From Ctena decussata (taxonomy: Eukaryota > Mollusca > Bivalvia > Lucinida > Lucinidae), in NCBI GenBank assembly GCA_963989385.1, contig OZ022511.1, forward strand, positions 23,430,503 through 23,494,502: DNA of 64,000 nucleotides, written 5' to 3'. The translations under genes and the position numbers were made by a program. Positions 21,273 to 33,504 of the stretch are shown piece after piece (the stretch's first letter is position 1; each line of letters starts with the position of its first letter). Under the pieces are notes generated by a model that worked only from the letters and a program-made list of their open reading frames with translations, ran no database searches and was not told the origin of the DNA.

Positions 21273-21604
21273 CACACGGTATAATCGTTTCCGCTAACTT
21301 CGCTTCCTGCAGAGACTGTACAACATATTTGGCTTCCGCCGGGACTGTCCGCGTACTCTTGATTCCTGCCGAGACTTCTGTACATGACAAATGGCTTCCT
21401 GCAGAGACTGTCCGCATGATTCTGCTTCCTGCCGAGTCTCTTGGCAGGAAGCAGAGTCACGCGGACAGTCTCGGCAGGAAGCCATTTTTCGAGGACAGTA
21501 GTCCCTGCAGGAAGCAAGAGTTCGCGGACAGTCTCGGCGGAAGCCAAATATGACGGACAGTCTCGGCAGGAAGCGAAAATTGGCGGAATCGATTATACCC
21601 TGTG
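21273..21604. mobile_element. Family A MITE, copy A6
   Basis: A full 332-bp copy with 5-bp direct duplication AGGTA (21268-21272 and 21605-21609). The left terminus has CACACGG for CACAGGG. Confidence 0.93.
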
Positions 21605-21609
21605 AGGTA

Positions 21610-22837
21610 GTTTATGCCAGCTTAATCCGTCGTCAGCATTATAAAATAATTTGTGGTATCAACAAAACAACTTAACCCACAACCATAAACACATAGACGA
21701 AGGATAACTCATATCTTAGCATTTGTAGTCTGGCGAGTTGTAAAATGTTTTAAAAGCAAGCTTTAGCTAATGCGGTCGCCCAAGCTTCAGCTGGGATGCT
21801 AAGATACTTTGAATGTTTTAACTGGTCTATTGTGTAATTTAATAGTGTATATCGTCTTAAGACAAAATGCGCTGAAACTGATCATGAGGGCGCCATTTTA
21901 CTTTCTGGTCGCACGTTCCGATACTGTACAAAATTCGCGTAATAGTGTTGGTAAGAGCAGTTCTGGTCAAAGGTCATACGCCAACGTATTTGGTGACGTT
22001 CGAAAAAAACAATATGAGTACATGTAGAGGAAAATAGAGGAAAATCTTTTGAACTTGGTTCAAAAGATTTTAGTATATTTCATACTGCGCATGCTCTACT
22101 CTGGAAAGGCTGGTTTGTTGGGCCGTAGTCTGGCTACAGACCCTATTTTTAATATATCCCTTGCAAAGGAACATAAAATCTTACCAACAGAGTAATATAG
22201 AGATTCGTCTGCAGCCAGGCTTGGTGGGCCGGTACTGTCGATAACCTCTGTGCCTATACAACACTTTGTACAAGGAGTTAAGCTTGATCTTTCAAATTTT
22301 CTTCATAAGTCGATTAGTTTGGATTTCCAGAAGCCCTTGTAAAACAGTGATAGCTGTCACACAGTAGCTTTCACCCATAATAGTCTGTGGCTATAATTCT
22401 TTCATATGGAGTAAAATTTTCCACCGGAAAAAATGCTATATATGGCCGGATAAAAGAAACTATTCTCTTAGTCTGTCTCGGGTAGAAACAGCTACCAAAT
22501 TCGAAATAGACCCTCTGTCATTTAGTGTCTGCATACCATCATGAAAGATGTACATGCGTGGTTATGCGCATAGGTATGTGTACATGGGTATGTGTACATG
22601 GGTGGAATCTGCAAATATAATATAAATAGCGAGGACGTGAGGCAGAAATCCCACCGAAAAGATTTCTATGACAAATTAGCCGTACGTTTGTATGTATGCT
22701 TGTCCATCTGTCTGTCTTGGACTGAGTAGACTACGGATGAAGAAAAGATCAAAAGTATCTTCGACTTCTTTTATTGTGCAGTTATTGCCAACCAAGAAAT
22801 TGTCTACATACTCCTGTGATTATGTTTTTATGTACGT
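21610..22837. other. No recognisable gene
   Basis: Noncoding. A small hairpin CTTTTGAACTTGGTTCAAAAG lies near 22047. TATGTGTACATGGG is tandemly repeated near 22573-22602. Confidence 0.4.
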
Positions 22838-23090
22838 ACGGGCGCCCGTAAACATTGACGGAATCATCAGGCAGAGTAGGGTAGAATAAGACAGGTGTTG
22901 TTTTGGTCATATAGCCCTTCAACACTATAAAGGTATTTTCGAGTGCGGTCAATTAGCATAACTCTAACATAGCAAGATTTCTAAAAATGTTTTACAGGCA
23001 AACTCCCGTTAAAATAACGGAAAATGGACTGGCAGCTAGTTGCCATGCATTCTACCGTAAAATCTACGGATTTTGTTTTACGGTGTAGAT
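22838..23090. mobile_element. MITE with TTTTACGG inverted ends
   Basis: Shares, in opposite orientation, the blocks GGGCGCCCGTAAA, GGACTGGCAGCTAGTTGCC and TTTTACGGTGTA with the element at 45927-46240. The middle section (GACAGGTGTTGTTTTGGTCA, TTCGAGTGCGG) is also shared. Confidence 0.7.
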
Positions 23091-24430
23091 CTGCGTGGAG
23101 AATTCCGCTACGATGAGAACTATACCAAATACACCTATAGCCATTTTTTGGGGGAAAAGGAGTGGCGCAATGAGATCGGGAAAATCCACTATATAGTCAC
23201 TTTCCTATAGCTATTTTTTTTCAGGTGGGAAAGGGGGAAGTTAGAGGGGGGGGGGGGGAGTGCTACTCTCTAATAGCAGTAGCCAGGGTCTATTTACATG
23301 TGCAGCTGTGAAAGTATAAGTGGGTATTTGGACAAGTTTTGTCCAAAACTCGTAGATAGTGGTGGTGATAACTGTTCTTCAAAGCTTTTAGCTTTATAAA
23401 TTTATACCACCATTTATGGCACTTGACCGATTCTACTTATGTAATGCTAATAAACTAGAACCTATAAAGTTGTGCTGAGTAAATAGAATTTCTTGATAAC
23501 CGGAGTCATATATTTTGACACGAAAATTCTTAAGGTCGGTAACAGAAGTTGTCACACCATATAGGATATTCAACGTAAAATAATTGTTCATATGCTTTCA
23601 TTTTGGATAAAACAAGTAAATTTCTAGTCTTTTTTTTCTCCAGTTTTCCTTGAACAAACTTATCAAAACAAGAAACGTCATCTCTTTATGCATTTCAGAA
23701 ATGTAACGCTCTTTTTATACTGACGTCATTTAAGTAAATGATTCAAATAAACTGCATAATCTTTAAATTTGATGCGTTTCAAGCATTTTGGCATAAAATG
23801 TTAAACGCTGTCACTCGTGAAAGGATCATTAGCCAGCAATTAAAAAGTGGAAGTTTTTTAAATCCTTTCAGTATATTACATTCTACCATGCAATTGATTT
23901 ACTGAAACGTCTAGGATTAAAATATTATGAAAAATGCAATTCTCAATAATTTTCGGTCATACTATACCACATCTCCAGGCAACCCTGAGATTTTAGCGTT
24001 TTATACAATATACCACATAATGTGCCATGTCAACACTGGTAGGACTGCATAAATAATTCAGAGCATGGGTTGGTTTAAACATATTTTATTCATTTTAGAA
24101 ATTGTAACATACATACATATACAGTATACAATACAGGCTTGGGATTAGAACGAAAGCTGGACAGAGCATGGGTTACCCACCTCTGCCGCATATACGCCCA
24201 TCGATTATCATTTGTACAAGCGGACAAACAATAGTCTTATCTGGACTTGTTACTAAGAGCTATCATAATAAGTTAAACCACTGTAAAAAGTTCAACGTAT
24301 TTATACGTAATGCCAGTGTGACAGAATGGCATGCATACTATATGATGTAAATCATTTTACAAAATAAAATACCACACCAAAGGAAAAGTGGAAAAAAGGA
24401 AAGTCGGTGTAAGGTTGGAGCAAGCTCTTT
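23091..24430. other. No recognisable gene
   Basis: Noncoding. A G-run lies near 23247-23258. A short stretch at 24180-24240 (TTGTACAAGCGGACAAACAA) resembles the ATACCATGG foldback at 6195-6318. Confidence 0.4.
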
Positions 24431-24613
24431 CACATCGCGTAGGCGGCAATCGAAAACGCTCTTTGCAATCGATTAACGCGAATCAAAAACCGTTAAAAAT
24501 GGCGTTTTCGATTGCAAATTGGTGACAATTTGCAATCGAAAACGCTGTTTCTAATAGTGTTTGATCCGCATTCGTCGACTGCATGAGCGTTTTCGATTGT
24601 CGCCTACCCGTGT
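24431..24613. mobile_element. MITE with GTAGGCGGCAATCGAAAACG ends
   Basis: The inverted ends GTAGGCGGCAATCGAAAACG and CGTTTTCGATTGTCGCCTAC match. The word GCAATCGAAAACGC or its complement occurs four times. It is the compact version of the element at 56242-56771. No clear duplication remains. Confidence 0.75.
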
Positions 24614-25014
24614 ATTTTTTTTTCTAATAGTTCCTAATAAAACATAATGTATTTTGAAATCAGGAAGAGTTAGGCCTATACAGATCAAGATGAATTACGG
24701 CTTTTCTACAGATGGCTCAAAATTTTTATATGCTGTGATATCACCTTGGTCAAAATAATTTTTATTGGAAAATCTTATATTATGTTTGTCGATTCCAGTA
24801 AAAAGAAAGTAGTGTTCTGATTATTTTTCTCCCGAAAATAACGAAATCAGTACAGAAATTAAAAAAAAAAAGTTTATTTGCTGGGCAAAATATCTAGAGT
24901 GTCACTGACCAAAAGTTCACATTTAGGTGACTACCCTGAATGAATTAGTTTTGTCCATCTCTATTGTTTCGTACATGTAGATATAATGTTGTACATGTAA
25001 ATGCATAACATAAC
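24614..25014. other. No recognisable feature
   Basis: AT-rich noncoding sequence with an A-run near 24860. Confidence 0.4.
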
Positions 25015-25253
25015 TGAGCCGCGACTCGGGAAAACCAAAAAAGTGGCATGTGCGCCCAGCGAAGACTCAGAACAACCTGCGCATACATCCAGTCTGATCC
25101 GAGTCTTTGCTGTCGGCGAGGATGTAGCTTAGACACTTAGCTATCCTTCAAGCGCACAACGAAGACTCTGATCAGGCTGGGCGGATGCCCAGGCTGATCT
25201 GAGTCTGCGCTGGGCGCATATGCCACTTTGTTGGTTTTCTCATGTCGCGGATC
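25015..25253. mobile_element. Family B MITE, copy B6
   Basis: A full-length copy of the AAAGTGGCATGTGCGCCCAG subtype. The flanks AACT and AGTC do not match cleanly. Confidence 0.88.
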
Positions 25254-26486
25254 AGTCATACCGTTTGAATAATTACAACTGGGCAAAAGTTAAGCAGTGC
25301 ATATTGAGTGAATAAATCAATGCCCTCGTTAACAAAATACATATTCATGCGCCGTTGGCAGTAAAACCTCGCACGGCGACACGTCAGCAATACTGCAAGT
25401 CCAGCATACATTAAAAGTACATATTTTAAAACTGAATTCAGCCATTTTTTCTAAAACTCCATAGAATCAGAATATGGAGTGGTGTGCTCTATAACCAGGC
25501 GCCTCGCATTCTAACTTCATATTTAGTGAATCTAGATGTCCATCCATCCGTCTTTTTTTAACGTTACCAGGCACCAAAGACACGTGGAAGTAACGCCTGA
25601 AACTAGATGTCTGGTTTCAGGAAAATTATATATAGAGGGCAGTTTAAAATAAGCATTTACTTTTTCTTTTTGGCAGCTGTGTAAAATGATTTGCGCTAAA
25701 TCGGATGATTTAACAGATCAAGCGAGTTTAAGTTGACAAGACGGATACATAAATTGATTTTACTTTAGAGGAAAAAGATGCAAAATATCATTCTGAAATG
25801 GAAAAATACCGCAGTCAGCCTTAGCTTTTCATTTGTAGAATTTGTTATTTCAGGGCTTCTTATCCCTTTGACTTTTAAGACCTTTTTCTTTTACATTCAG
25901 ATTTATTTAGTGTGTGAATTTTCTTGCCTCAGTGATTTGCAGCAATGGTGTGCACCCAAAAGGGATTGATCGCTATTTTTTGCCGTTTGAGCCATGCCGT
26001 AAGAAAGTGAACCAATGAAAACATGCAGGGAAGACTCCCACCAGAGTCTGATAGTCTTCCCGGTCGTGTCAACAGTATACAGTCTACAGATCATTAGAAC
26101 GTGAAGACTCTGGTTTGCCTCAGTGGATGGGCAGGTTAAGCTAAAACTGTCCTGTTTGCACTGGGCGTATAGATTTTTTTCTTATGTTGTGATTCATTTT
26201 GATATGGTTTTATATGGTTTTAAATAGATTGTGTATAAATGCATAAAAACAGCGATGCACCTTTGAATCAGATCACTGATGTATGTCAGCATTCATTGAT
26301 GGAATCAAATTAAAATACCGTAGCTTCACAAAATGTTGAGTCACTGACCAAATACTGGCACTATCATAAAATTGAAAGAAATTGATTATAACTATATTTT
26401 TCATTGGCATGAGAACTGCAAAGATCAGACTGATGTGGTTCGCATTGTTTTCAGAAGAATTAATTGTAGGATTACAGTATTACGAT
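25254..26486. other. No recognisable gene; worn family B scrap
   Basis: About 25985-26175 carries GACTCCCACCAGAGTCTGAT and GAAGACTCTGG-type words that fit an eroded family B copy. Otherwise I see nothing. Confidence 0.35.
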
Positions 26487-26724
26487 GAAGGTGAATGGAT
26501 ATGAGTTCAGGGGAAGCAACTCTGCCATTTTCAATTTTGCCTCCCTTCTCAATAGGGGTCAACTCTAAAGGGAAAGAATTTGCTCCTAATGGAGCAAATT
26601 CTTTCCCCTTAGAGTTGACCCTCTTTGGGATGATTTTCTTACCCAGGGAACCAAACAGGAAGTCACAAAAGTTGTGCCCCTTTGCATAAATGGCGAAAAA
26701 ACGGAAGCATATCCATACACCTTA
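26487..26724. mobile_element. Family D MITE, most complete copy
   Basis: The outer ends AGGTGAATGGATATG and CATATCCATACACCT are inverted. The inner hairpin is AGAATTTGCTCCTAATGGAG extended on both sides. The right half carries AACCAAACAGGAAGTCACAA and GTGCCCCTTTGCATAAATGG. It serves as the reference for the partial D copies. Confidence 0.75.
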
Positions 26725-27311
26725 ATACAGGGTACTTGATACGCCTATTTATCCGGCATGTGTGATACGCCTTAATATTTTTCATAATTCTTTTATTTGG
26801 ATTAATATAGCCTATCGAGCCCCCGAATTCCTTAGTCAGAATTGATGTTTTCAAAAACATTCTCAAATGCTCCCTGACTACCGCTTTTCATTCAATTTTG
26901 AAAGAAAAAAAATGACCTAGATACATGTACCTATTGATATTTGATATTGCTTGACATTATACGAACTGATATAGACAATTTATTACTATTTGTTGGACAA
27001 GGACTACGCTGTCGAATGTGAGTAGAAAATCAAATACAAGAATTTGTAGTGAAATTACTGAGTTGCATTAAAAGTAGACATGTAAAATCAGATCAGCCTG
27101 CTCCTAAAAGTTCTGAACAGTTTGCCATTTCGAAAGCAGGTATTGACACGTCACTGAATTCAACTTGTTTAAAAAACGTTAGCCCGTCGTTAGCTACACA
27201 ACGTCCAAATGACGTCATTTTATGTGTAATTAAAATTGATTGAAGTTTCTATGGTGATAAATATATAATGATTGGAAAGGATATTGTTCGTATTAAAGGT
27301 GAACGATATAT
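26725..27311. other. No recognisable feature
   Basis: Noncoding sequence. The open frame at 27049-27243 has no domain I recognise. Confidence 0.35.
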
Positions 27312-27547
27312 GAGCCGCGACGTGACAAAACCAACAATGTGGTTGTGCGCCCAGCGCAGACTCAGATCAGCCTGGGCATCCGCCCAGTCTGATCAGAGTC
27401 TTCACTGTCCGCATGAAGGTAGCTTAGACCCTTAGCTACCGTTTGAGCACTTCAGAAATAGTCTGATCAAACTGGGTGGCTTCCCAGGCTGATGTAGGTC
27501 GGCGCTGGGCGCACAACCACATTGTTAGTTTTCTCGTGTCGCGGCTC
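27312..27547. mobile_element. Family B MITE, copy B7
   Basis: A full 236-bp copy with 4-bp direct duplication ATAT (27308-27311 and 27548-27551). Confidence 0.92.
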
Positions 27548-27608
27548 ATATATCTGTGACGCTTCATTAGACCCACAGCAGCTCTGTTGATTAACCTTAA
27601 CATAAAGT

Positions 27609-27642
27609 TTTATTTATGTATTTATTTATTTATTTATTTATT
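27609..27642. repeat. (TTTA)n microsatellite
   Basis: About eight TTTA units. Confidence 0.9.
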
Positions 27643-27921
27643 AACAGAATCTATCTTAGCATTTACATGTTCAGTCCAACTTCCTTATATCTGAAGCTTT
27701 GAACCTGTAAGGGACATTTGATCCTGTAATTTCCGGGGCTATTCACTCCAGTACCCGCATAGTGTTAGGCATGATACAAGTCATGCCGGTGCTTTATCAG
27801 AGGAATCTCCTGTACACTCCATGCCAGTTCGAAATATTTGTGAAGATTGTTCTTGAAACGGACGAAAAATCATGAAAAAAAGTTCTTAAACGGGTAGTGC
27901 TGGGGCGTCAGGAACCGATTC

Positions 27922-28125
27922 TACAGTGTATAAACAAGTCGCCAATTTTCGCTTCCTGCAGGGACTGTCCTCGAAAAATGGCTTCCTGCCGAGACTGTCC
28001 GCGTGACTCTGCTTCCTGCCGAGAGCCTCAGGAAGCAAGAGATCGCGGACAGTCTCGGCGGAAGCCAAATACGATGTACGGTCTCCGCAGGAAGCGAAAA
28101 TTAGCGGAATCGATTATACCCCGTA
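27922..28125. mobile_element. Family A MITE, copy A7, internally deleted
   Basis: About 204 bp rather than 331. One internal repeat pair is missing from each arm, leaving a shorter but still symmetrical dyad around GAGCCTC. The left end is eroded (TACAGTGTATAAAC) and the right end is CGATTATACCCCGTAG. Confidence 0.85.
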
Positions 28126-28149
28126 GTAAAGACCTATTATGCTTGTTTG

Positions 28150-28265
28150 GATTTTTTTCTCTCGCCTGTCATATCTCATTTCTTCCTTTCTCTCATTGGG
28201 AGACGGCTTGATACGGACTGAATTATTGTCTCAAAGTCCGTTAAACCCTTAACAACTGACCAACC
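28150..28265 (+). repeat. SINE-like element
   Basis: A TTGGGAGACGGCTTGATACG block, ACTGAATTATTGTCTCAAAG, GTTAAACCC and ACTGACCAACC follow the same order as 18760-18880 read on the other strand. Confidence 0.45.
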
Positions 28266-28710
28266 TTGAAACGGACCCGGTCAGTCTGTTTCGAGAGCAA
28301 TCTTTTACACGACCATTCCAACTGGACTGATGTCGATCGTATCATGACCGCTAAGAGCGTATTTTTTTCTCGGTATACATGTATCTTGAAGTCAGTAACT
28401 ACATGTTTCTGCACATTTAGTGACCTACCTGACCTTCCTACACGAAATAGTACCCATAATTTGAAACAGTCACGAACATGAAATCGACACCAGTCATAAA
28501 ATAACATGACTTTGTGTCGATTCATTATTATATACATTGAAACAGAAGCGTCCTAGCTAGCAGAAGTAATGTATTGTCTACATGCGTGGTATCCAGCCCA
28601 ACTTCCTAAAAACGCTTTGAGCACGACGCTTGTTTATTGGGAGGGGTGGGGTAGGTCATTTTAAATTCGAAGGTAGGTTGATACGCGCTGTTTTACTGAA
28701 TGTCATTTAC
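28266..28710. other. No recognisable feature
   Basis: Frames are open on both strands here, but I recognise no domain and see no splice context. Confidence 0.3.
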
Positions 28711-28716
28711 TACATA

Positions 28717-28934
28717 CAGTCAACTCTCGATATTTCAAAGTCAAATTTAATTCCAAACTTCCGATATCGCAAAGTAAATTTTCTGGTCCCAGAAAAATTA
28801 CTTTGTGATATCAGTAGTTTGAGATAAGAAGAATTGAAAAGTAAAGAAAAAATGGAATTATGTCCTGGCTATATATTCTTTGATATAAGAGGGTACTTTG
28901 AGGTATCAGTGTTCGAGATATCGAGAGTTGACTG
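28717..28934. mobile_element. Pogo/Tigger-like MITE
   Basis: Flanked by TA (28715-28716 and 28935-28936). Ends CAGTCAACTCTCGATATTTC and GATATCGAGAGTTGACTG are inverted. The centre is the TTTCTGGTCCCAGAAA hairpin. CAGT-start TIRs with a TA duplication are typical of pogo-type Tc1/mariner elements. Confidence 0.85.
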
Positions 28935-28987
28935 TATTTTGATACTACATACACCGTACTTTAATTCCAAACTTATGCTAAAGGTTG

Positions 28988-29112
28988 TTTTTTGTGGGGT
29001 CCACTCTTAAAGGAAAGAATATGCTCCTAACGGAGCAAATTCTTTCCTGTAAGAGTGGACCTCATTGAAAAGGGAGGCAAGAAAATGGTAGAGTTGCAGA
29101 CAGGAAGGTTCA
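28988..29112. mobile_element. Family D MITE, partial
   Basis: A clean inner hairpin, AAAGAATATGCTCCTAACGG / AGCAAATTCTTTCCTGTAAG, with GTCCACTCTTA / AAGAGTGGAC flanks. Confidence 0.65.
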
Positions 29113-29815
29113 AGGTTAGTACCTTGACTGCCATACCAATTCTGTTTCTGGATTTTGTTGCAAACCGTCGTTTTGCCCTTGGGTCTGTGGCGATTGTCCC
29201 TATACAGTTATCACAGCTCCATATTTAACTTAAATATTCGCACACCTTACTCATTATAACCGACCCCTTTTTTCTACAAATTGTGACGTCCATTTTCAGG
29301 GGATTGGTTCTGAATCTTTTGACAAATATTGCAGACCCACATTACATTGCTCCAAAAGAAGCAATATATACTGTTTGCTGTAATTTTTAGTCCGATTTTT
29401 AGGGTTACTAAGGTAACTAGTGAAATAAAATTGAAGCTGCAACCTTGTATGAATTAGAAAATAAATCAGCTGTGAAATTTTTTATTCGCATTTACCGCTT
29501 CATGTGTCAGTTTGAAAAGAAAGCTGTTGTTATTGTTATCTACGGTTAGGCTATTTTAGGGCAATGTACACTCACCGAGATTTCAGATTCTTGACAGGGT
29601 TACAGCTAATTTACAAAATATGCTGGTGGGGTATTGGGGGAGGGGGGTATGGTTATTAACTATCCATCCTGTGCCTGTAAACAGAAACTCTGTGGATGTC
29701 AAAAGAATACAATTTATGACCGATTTGTGTTCTGCTGGTTCAAATCAGTTCTTATAATGCTATTCTCCAGGAGGCACAACAGAACTAATGTTTGTTTGCA
29801 ACTTCCGGGCATCGA
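29113..29815. other. No recognisable gene
   Basis: Noncoding. There is a G-rich stretch at 29626-29648. Confidence 0.35.
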
Positions 29816-29819
29816 TTCT

Positions 29820-29885
29820 AAGCGGGCACATGACGTCGAAATGACGTCGTACTGACGTCATTTCAACGTATTGTGCCTGCTGGGT
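29820..29885. mobile_element. Family C MITE, short copy
   Basis: AAGCGGGCACATGACGTCGA and TCAACGTATTGTGCCTGCTG pair as ends. The interior has GACGTC words, but the copy is about 40 bp shorter than 6565-6672. Confidence 0.7.
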
Positions 29886-30273
29886 TATGTCTATTCGCCC
29901 CTCTCCAGTTCGAAGAGGAGAGTTTGTTTGTTTGTTTGTTTTTGTCAAGTCAATAATTTCTGAGTTACGCCCCTTTATATTGCCCAACTGCAACTGATAG
30001 AGGTTGGACCGATTTAGGTGGATCTTGCAATGAGGGTACATGAATGAAGTTCTGCAGATCCTTTGGTATATGAATTGAAGTTATCTCCATCCCAAAGGAC
30101 CATATTACCGTGGAATAGTTACGAAAAGACATGAAGATGCCAACTGTTACATGTACAGCGCGTCACCCGACCTCTTCAAGTAGAGTTGTTGACATAACTG
30201 GGTCCAGAGTTTTAAGCGTGCTTTTTTCAACTGTTATTTCATGCTGGTGTATTTTCGTTGAGTATGTCCTTGT
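29886..30273. other. No recognisable feature
   Basis: Noncoding, with a GTTT run near 29924. Confidence 0.35.
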
Positions 30274-30277
30274 AATA

Positions 30278-30505
30278 GAGCCGCGACACGACAAAACCAA
30301 CAATGTGGTTGTGCGCCCAGCGCAAGCTCAGGTTAGCCTGGGCATCCGCCCAGTTTGACCATACTCTTTGTTAAGTGCTCAGAGGGTAGCTAAGGGTCAA
30401 GGCAGCGGACAGCGAAGACTCTGATCAGACTGGGCGGATGCCAAGGCTGATCTGAGTCTGCGCTGGGCGCACAACCACATTGTTGGTTTTGTCGTGTCGC
30501 GGCGC
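30278..30505. mobile_element. Family B MITE, copy B8
   Basis: A 228-bp copy with 4-bp direct duplication AATA (30274-30277 and 30506-30509). Confidence 0.92.
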
Positions 30506-30509
30506 AATA

Positions 30510-30939
30510 GATCTTGCCATCAGCCAGACACTACTTGTTAGTTGTAAGATGGTCATTGTATCTCTCTTAGCACTTATTTTTGAACTTACAATGAGCTTAG
30601 CCACGTGAAAAGGCAATATAGCATCTTTGATGATGGACGAGTTAGTATCGCCGTCCTTTCCAACAGTATTTCAATCATATGGTAATACTGAAAGGCTGCT
30701 ATGTGAGCAATGGAACCCCGCTCACAGTGGAAAAGATTGCAACCTTCCATGACAGCTAGTTCACACCATCTGAGATACTGAGCCTCCTATACACGTTACA
30801 TCGTATTTATTCCTGGAGGAGAAATTTTTTCTTTAAGAAAGACCCCCTTTTCATCGGGTTCTGATCTGATTCTGCGACAAGATATCGCCGCGGATTGCCA
30901 CGACATGTCAGACGAATTTTGGTCGAACTATTTTTACAG
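30510..30939. other. No recognisable feature
   Basis: Noncoding sequence. Confidence 0.35.
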
Positions 30940-31137
30940 GTGTAGGGAGAATAATTTTTGCGACTTCCTATATGCTTCCCCTGAATAACGTAGCCTTTCC
31001 AAAATAGAGTCTTCCCTTAAAGAAAAGAATTTGCACCACGGGAGCAATTTTTTAAATAGAATAACCCAATTTAGAAGGGAGGTAAAAATGAAAATGATAA
31101 AGTTTCGTCCCCTGGAAGTGTACCCATTCACCCTCTG
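30940..31137. mobile_element. Family D MITE, diverged
   Basis: GCTTCCCCTGAATAACGTAG, TCTTCCCTTAAAGAAAAGAA, a degraded central hairpin and CCTGGAAGTGTACCCATTCA follow the D order. Confidence 0.55.
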
Positions 31138-31240
31138 GGCACGCATTGTTGATTCAACATTGCATCAATTTTGATTCGACGTAATGACGTTGAATCAAAG
31201 TTGATTCAATGTTGATTCAACGTCGTGTGGCTACTGGGGT
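31137..31240. mobile_element. Family C-like MITE, TTGATTC variant
   Basis: The same architecture as family C, but the repeated word is TTGATTCAA (for example TGTTGATTCAACATTG), with GACGTAATGACG at the centre. The ends GGGCACGCA and GTGTGGCTACTGGGG resemble family C ends. Confidence 0.55.
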
Positions 31241-31870
31241 GGTTGCTGGTCGTTTGTTAGTCTTCGATTGTGAAAGATGTGGAGCTCTATTTAAGGGATA
31301 TATATGTAGAGGAAGATGGTTCAGAGGAAGTTTCTGAGAACGCATGCCAAAATTGCTCCCGTTACAGTCTACGCTATACTCAGACTTTTGTTGGGATTGT
31401 CTGCTCAGTATTCACCTGTTCGCCTCTCAGACTCTTTTTCAGGAGCAGAAACTTCAAGCCAATATATAGCTTAAGCTTGCTGAAGATTGCAAAATATCCA
31501 GAAAAGTAAAATAATTGTATGCTTTAAGCATGTTAAGTAGGAGACTTGTATAAGTCTATCTACGCTCTTATCTGTAAGAAAAATGACTCAACACACTCAA
31601 AATCACCATAAAAGAACAATAAGAAGCTTATGAAATATGATCTGTTGTCATATAATTAGCTTATAAATCATACCTCAAGAGCCATTAATATCGAACCTGT
31701 GTATGGTTTTAACTTAGAGCCTTTAAGCTAACGTTAACCGATACGTTTTCTTGCAGAGAATGTTCATTTTTATTGTCTTTTTCTCATTTTCACCGCAGTT
31801 GATAGAGATTCCATATAATGGTACTTGAGCTCGATAATTATAATATTCGATTTTCAAGTTAAAGGAAACG
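31241..31870. other. No recognisable gene
   Basis: Noncoding sequence. No frame here has a recognisable domain. Confidence 0.35.
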
Positions 31871-31879
31871 GTCGTATTA

Positions 31880-31975
31880 AATACCGCAAGGTACTGCAAG
31901 GTAGCACAAGGTACCGCAAGGTAGCACATGGCAGCACAGGTACCACAAGGTAGGCACTAGGTACCGCCAGGTCTA
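31880..31975. repeat. Minisatellite, ~10-bp unit
   Basis: Repeats of a GGTACCGCAA / GGTAGCACAA unit, about nine copies with drift. Confidence 0.8.
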
Positions 31976-32248
31976 TGTATATATTTAGCAGATTGATATA
32001 TTACCCCTCCCCTCCATATCCATATAAATACTGAGAACTCTAAAAAGTGATCAGTCAAAATTCGGATCATTCATAGCTGATGAGCAGACTGATTTAAGTA
32101 TTTGCAGTTCCCTAATGTCCTAAAGGTCCCTTTTCACGCGACGTCAATCCTATACAATAGACAATGCCATACTATGTATGCCCTGAAGGTGAGGATAAAA
32201 TTGTAACCAGAAAATCATGTACCCGAAGCTGATTCCTCAGATAATTTA

Positions 32249-32449
32249 GGGATAACTGAATTCAAAAATGTCATTTGAGGAGGTAAATCGTCGGTTTTAT
32301 GGTCGGAAATTTCGTTTTACGATCGTCGGTTTTATGGTCGGAAATTTCGTTTTACGGCGACGCGCTAGCGGAGCCGTAAAACGCAATTTGCCACATATGA
32401 AACCGACGATTTACCTCCTCAAATGACAATTTTTAATACAGTTATTCCC
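32249..32449. mobile_element. MITE with TCATTTGAGGAGGTAAATCG arms
   Basis: The inverted arms include GGGATAACTG / CAGTTATTCCC and TCATTTGAGGAGGTAAATCG / CGATTTACCTCCTCAAATGA. A ~39-bp block containing GGTCGGAAATTTCGTTTTAC is tandemly duplicated inside the left half only. Confidence 0.75.
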
Positions 32450-33164
32450 ATTCAAATGCACTGTTAACATTTTCACCTTTAAAAGTGTTCTACTTTGCAC
32501 CCATAGCAAACGCTTTCAACAACGTAAAACTAGACGTCCAGCAATGAGAAGCGACATTACGTAATGAGGTCGAGTTTCCGACAGTATATCGCAGGATATG
32601 CTGTCGCATATTTTTTACGTTATCCAATGAGACGTCGCGTTACATACGTAAGTGCATTAGAATTATTGTTTAAAGTGTAGAGCGCTGACTTTTAAACATT
32701 ACGTCTCCCACCGCTGGGGTTCTAGGCTCGGTCGACGCACAAGTGAGAAAAAACAAGTTCTGCTTGCGGAAAGTCAGGTGTTTTTTCCGGTAGCTCCGGT
32801 TTCCGCCCACCTTTGCTTAACGATCGACTCGACATAGCGAAATGAAAGGGTCGTGAGCCCATTTCAAAAAAAAAAAAAAAAAAAAAAGTTAAAAGTGTAT
32901 CTTTCAAAAGACCTTCCGTATATCATATCAGTCTAGTTATGTTTACTCTAGGCCAGACCTGTAATCTTGATGTCAAATGATAAACATTTTAACATGCTTT
33001 TGAAGTGATAAAAATTACCAGTACTTTAAACAAGTCAAATATTTGGGCTGAAACTAGGCGACATCATGACACATGACGTTCCCAACGTCACTTTGAAAGG
33101 TCAAAACATTGCCACAAGGTGATGCTGTGAAGTCGAGACAGCATTTAAGTTAAACTGTTGTATC
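32450..33164. other. No recognisable gene
   Basis: Noncoding. A poly-A tract at about 32865-32887 may mark the end of a retroposed copy, but I see no matching body. Confidence 0.35.
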
Positions 33165-33169
33165 AATAT

Positions 33170-33499
33170 GGTAGGGTATAATCGATTCCGCTAGTTTTCG
33201 CTTCCTTCAGAGACTGTACATCATATTTGGCTCCGCTGAGACTGTCCGCGAACTTTTGCTTCCTGCCGAGACTTCTGTACATGATAAATGGTTTCCTGCA
33301 GACTGTCCGCGTGATTCTGCTTCCTGCCGAGGCTCTCGGCAGGAAGCAGAATCACGCGGACAGTCTCTGCAGGAAGCCATTTTTCGAGGACAGTAGTCTC
33401 TGCACGAAGCAAGAGTTCGCGGACAGTCTCAGCGGAAGCCAAATATGACGGACAGTCTCTGCAGGAAGCGAAAATTGGCGGAATCGATTATACCCTGTG
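33170..33499. mobile_element. Family A MITE, copy A8
   Basis: A full copy with 5-bp direct duplication AATAT (33165-33169 and 33500-33504). The left terminus is mutated to GGTAGGGTATAATC. Confidence 0.93.
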
Positions 33500-33504
33500 A
33501 ATAT

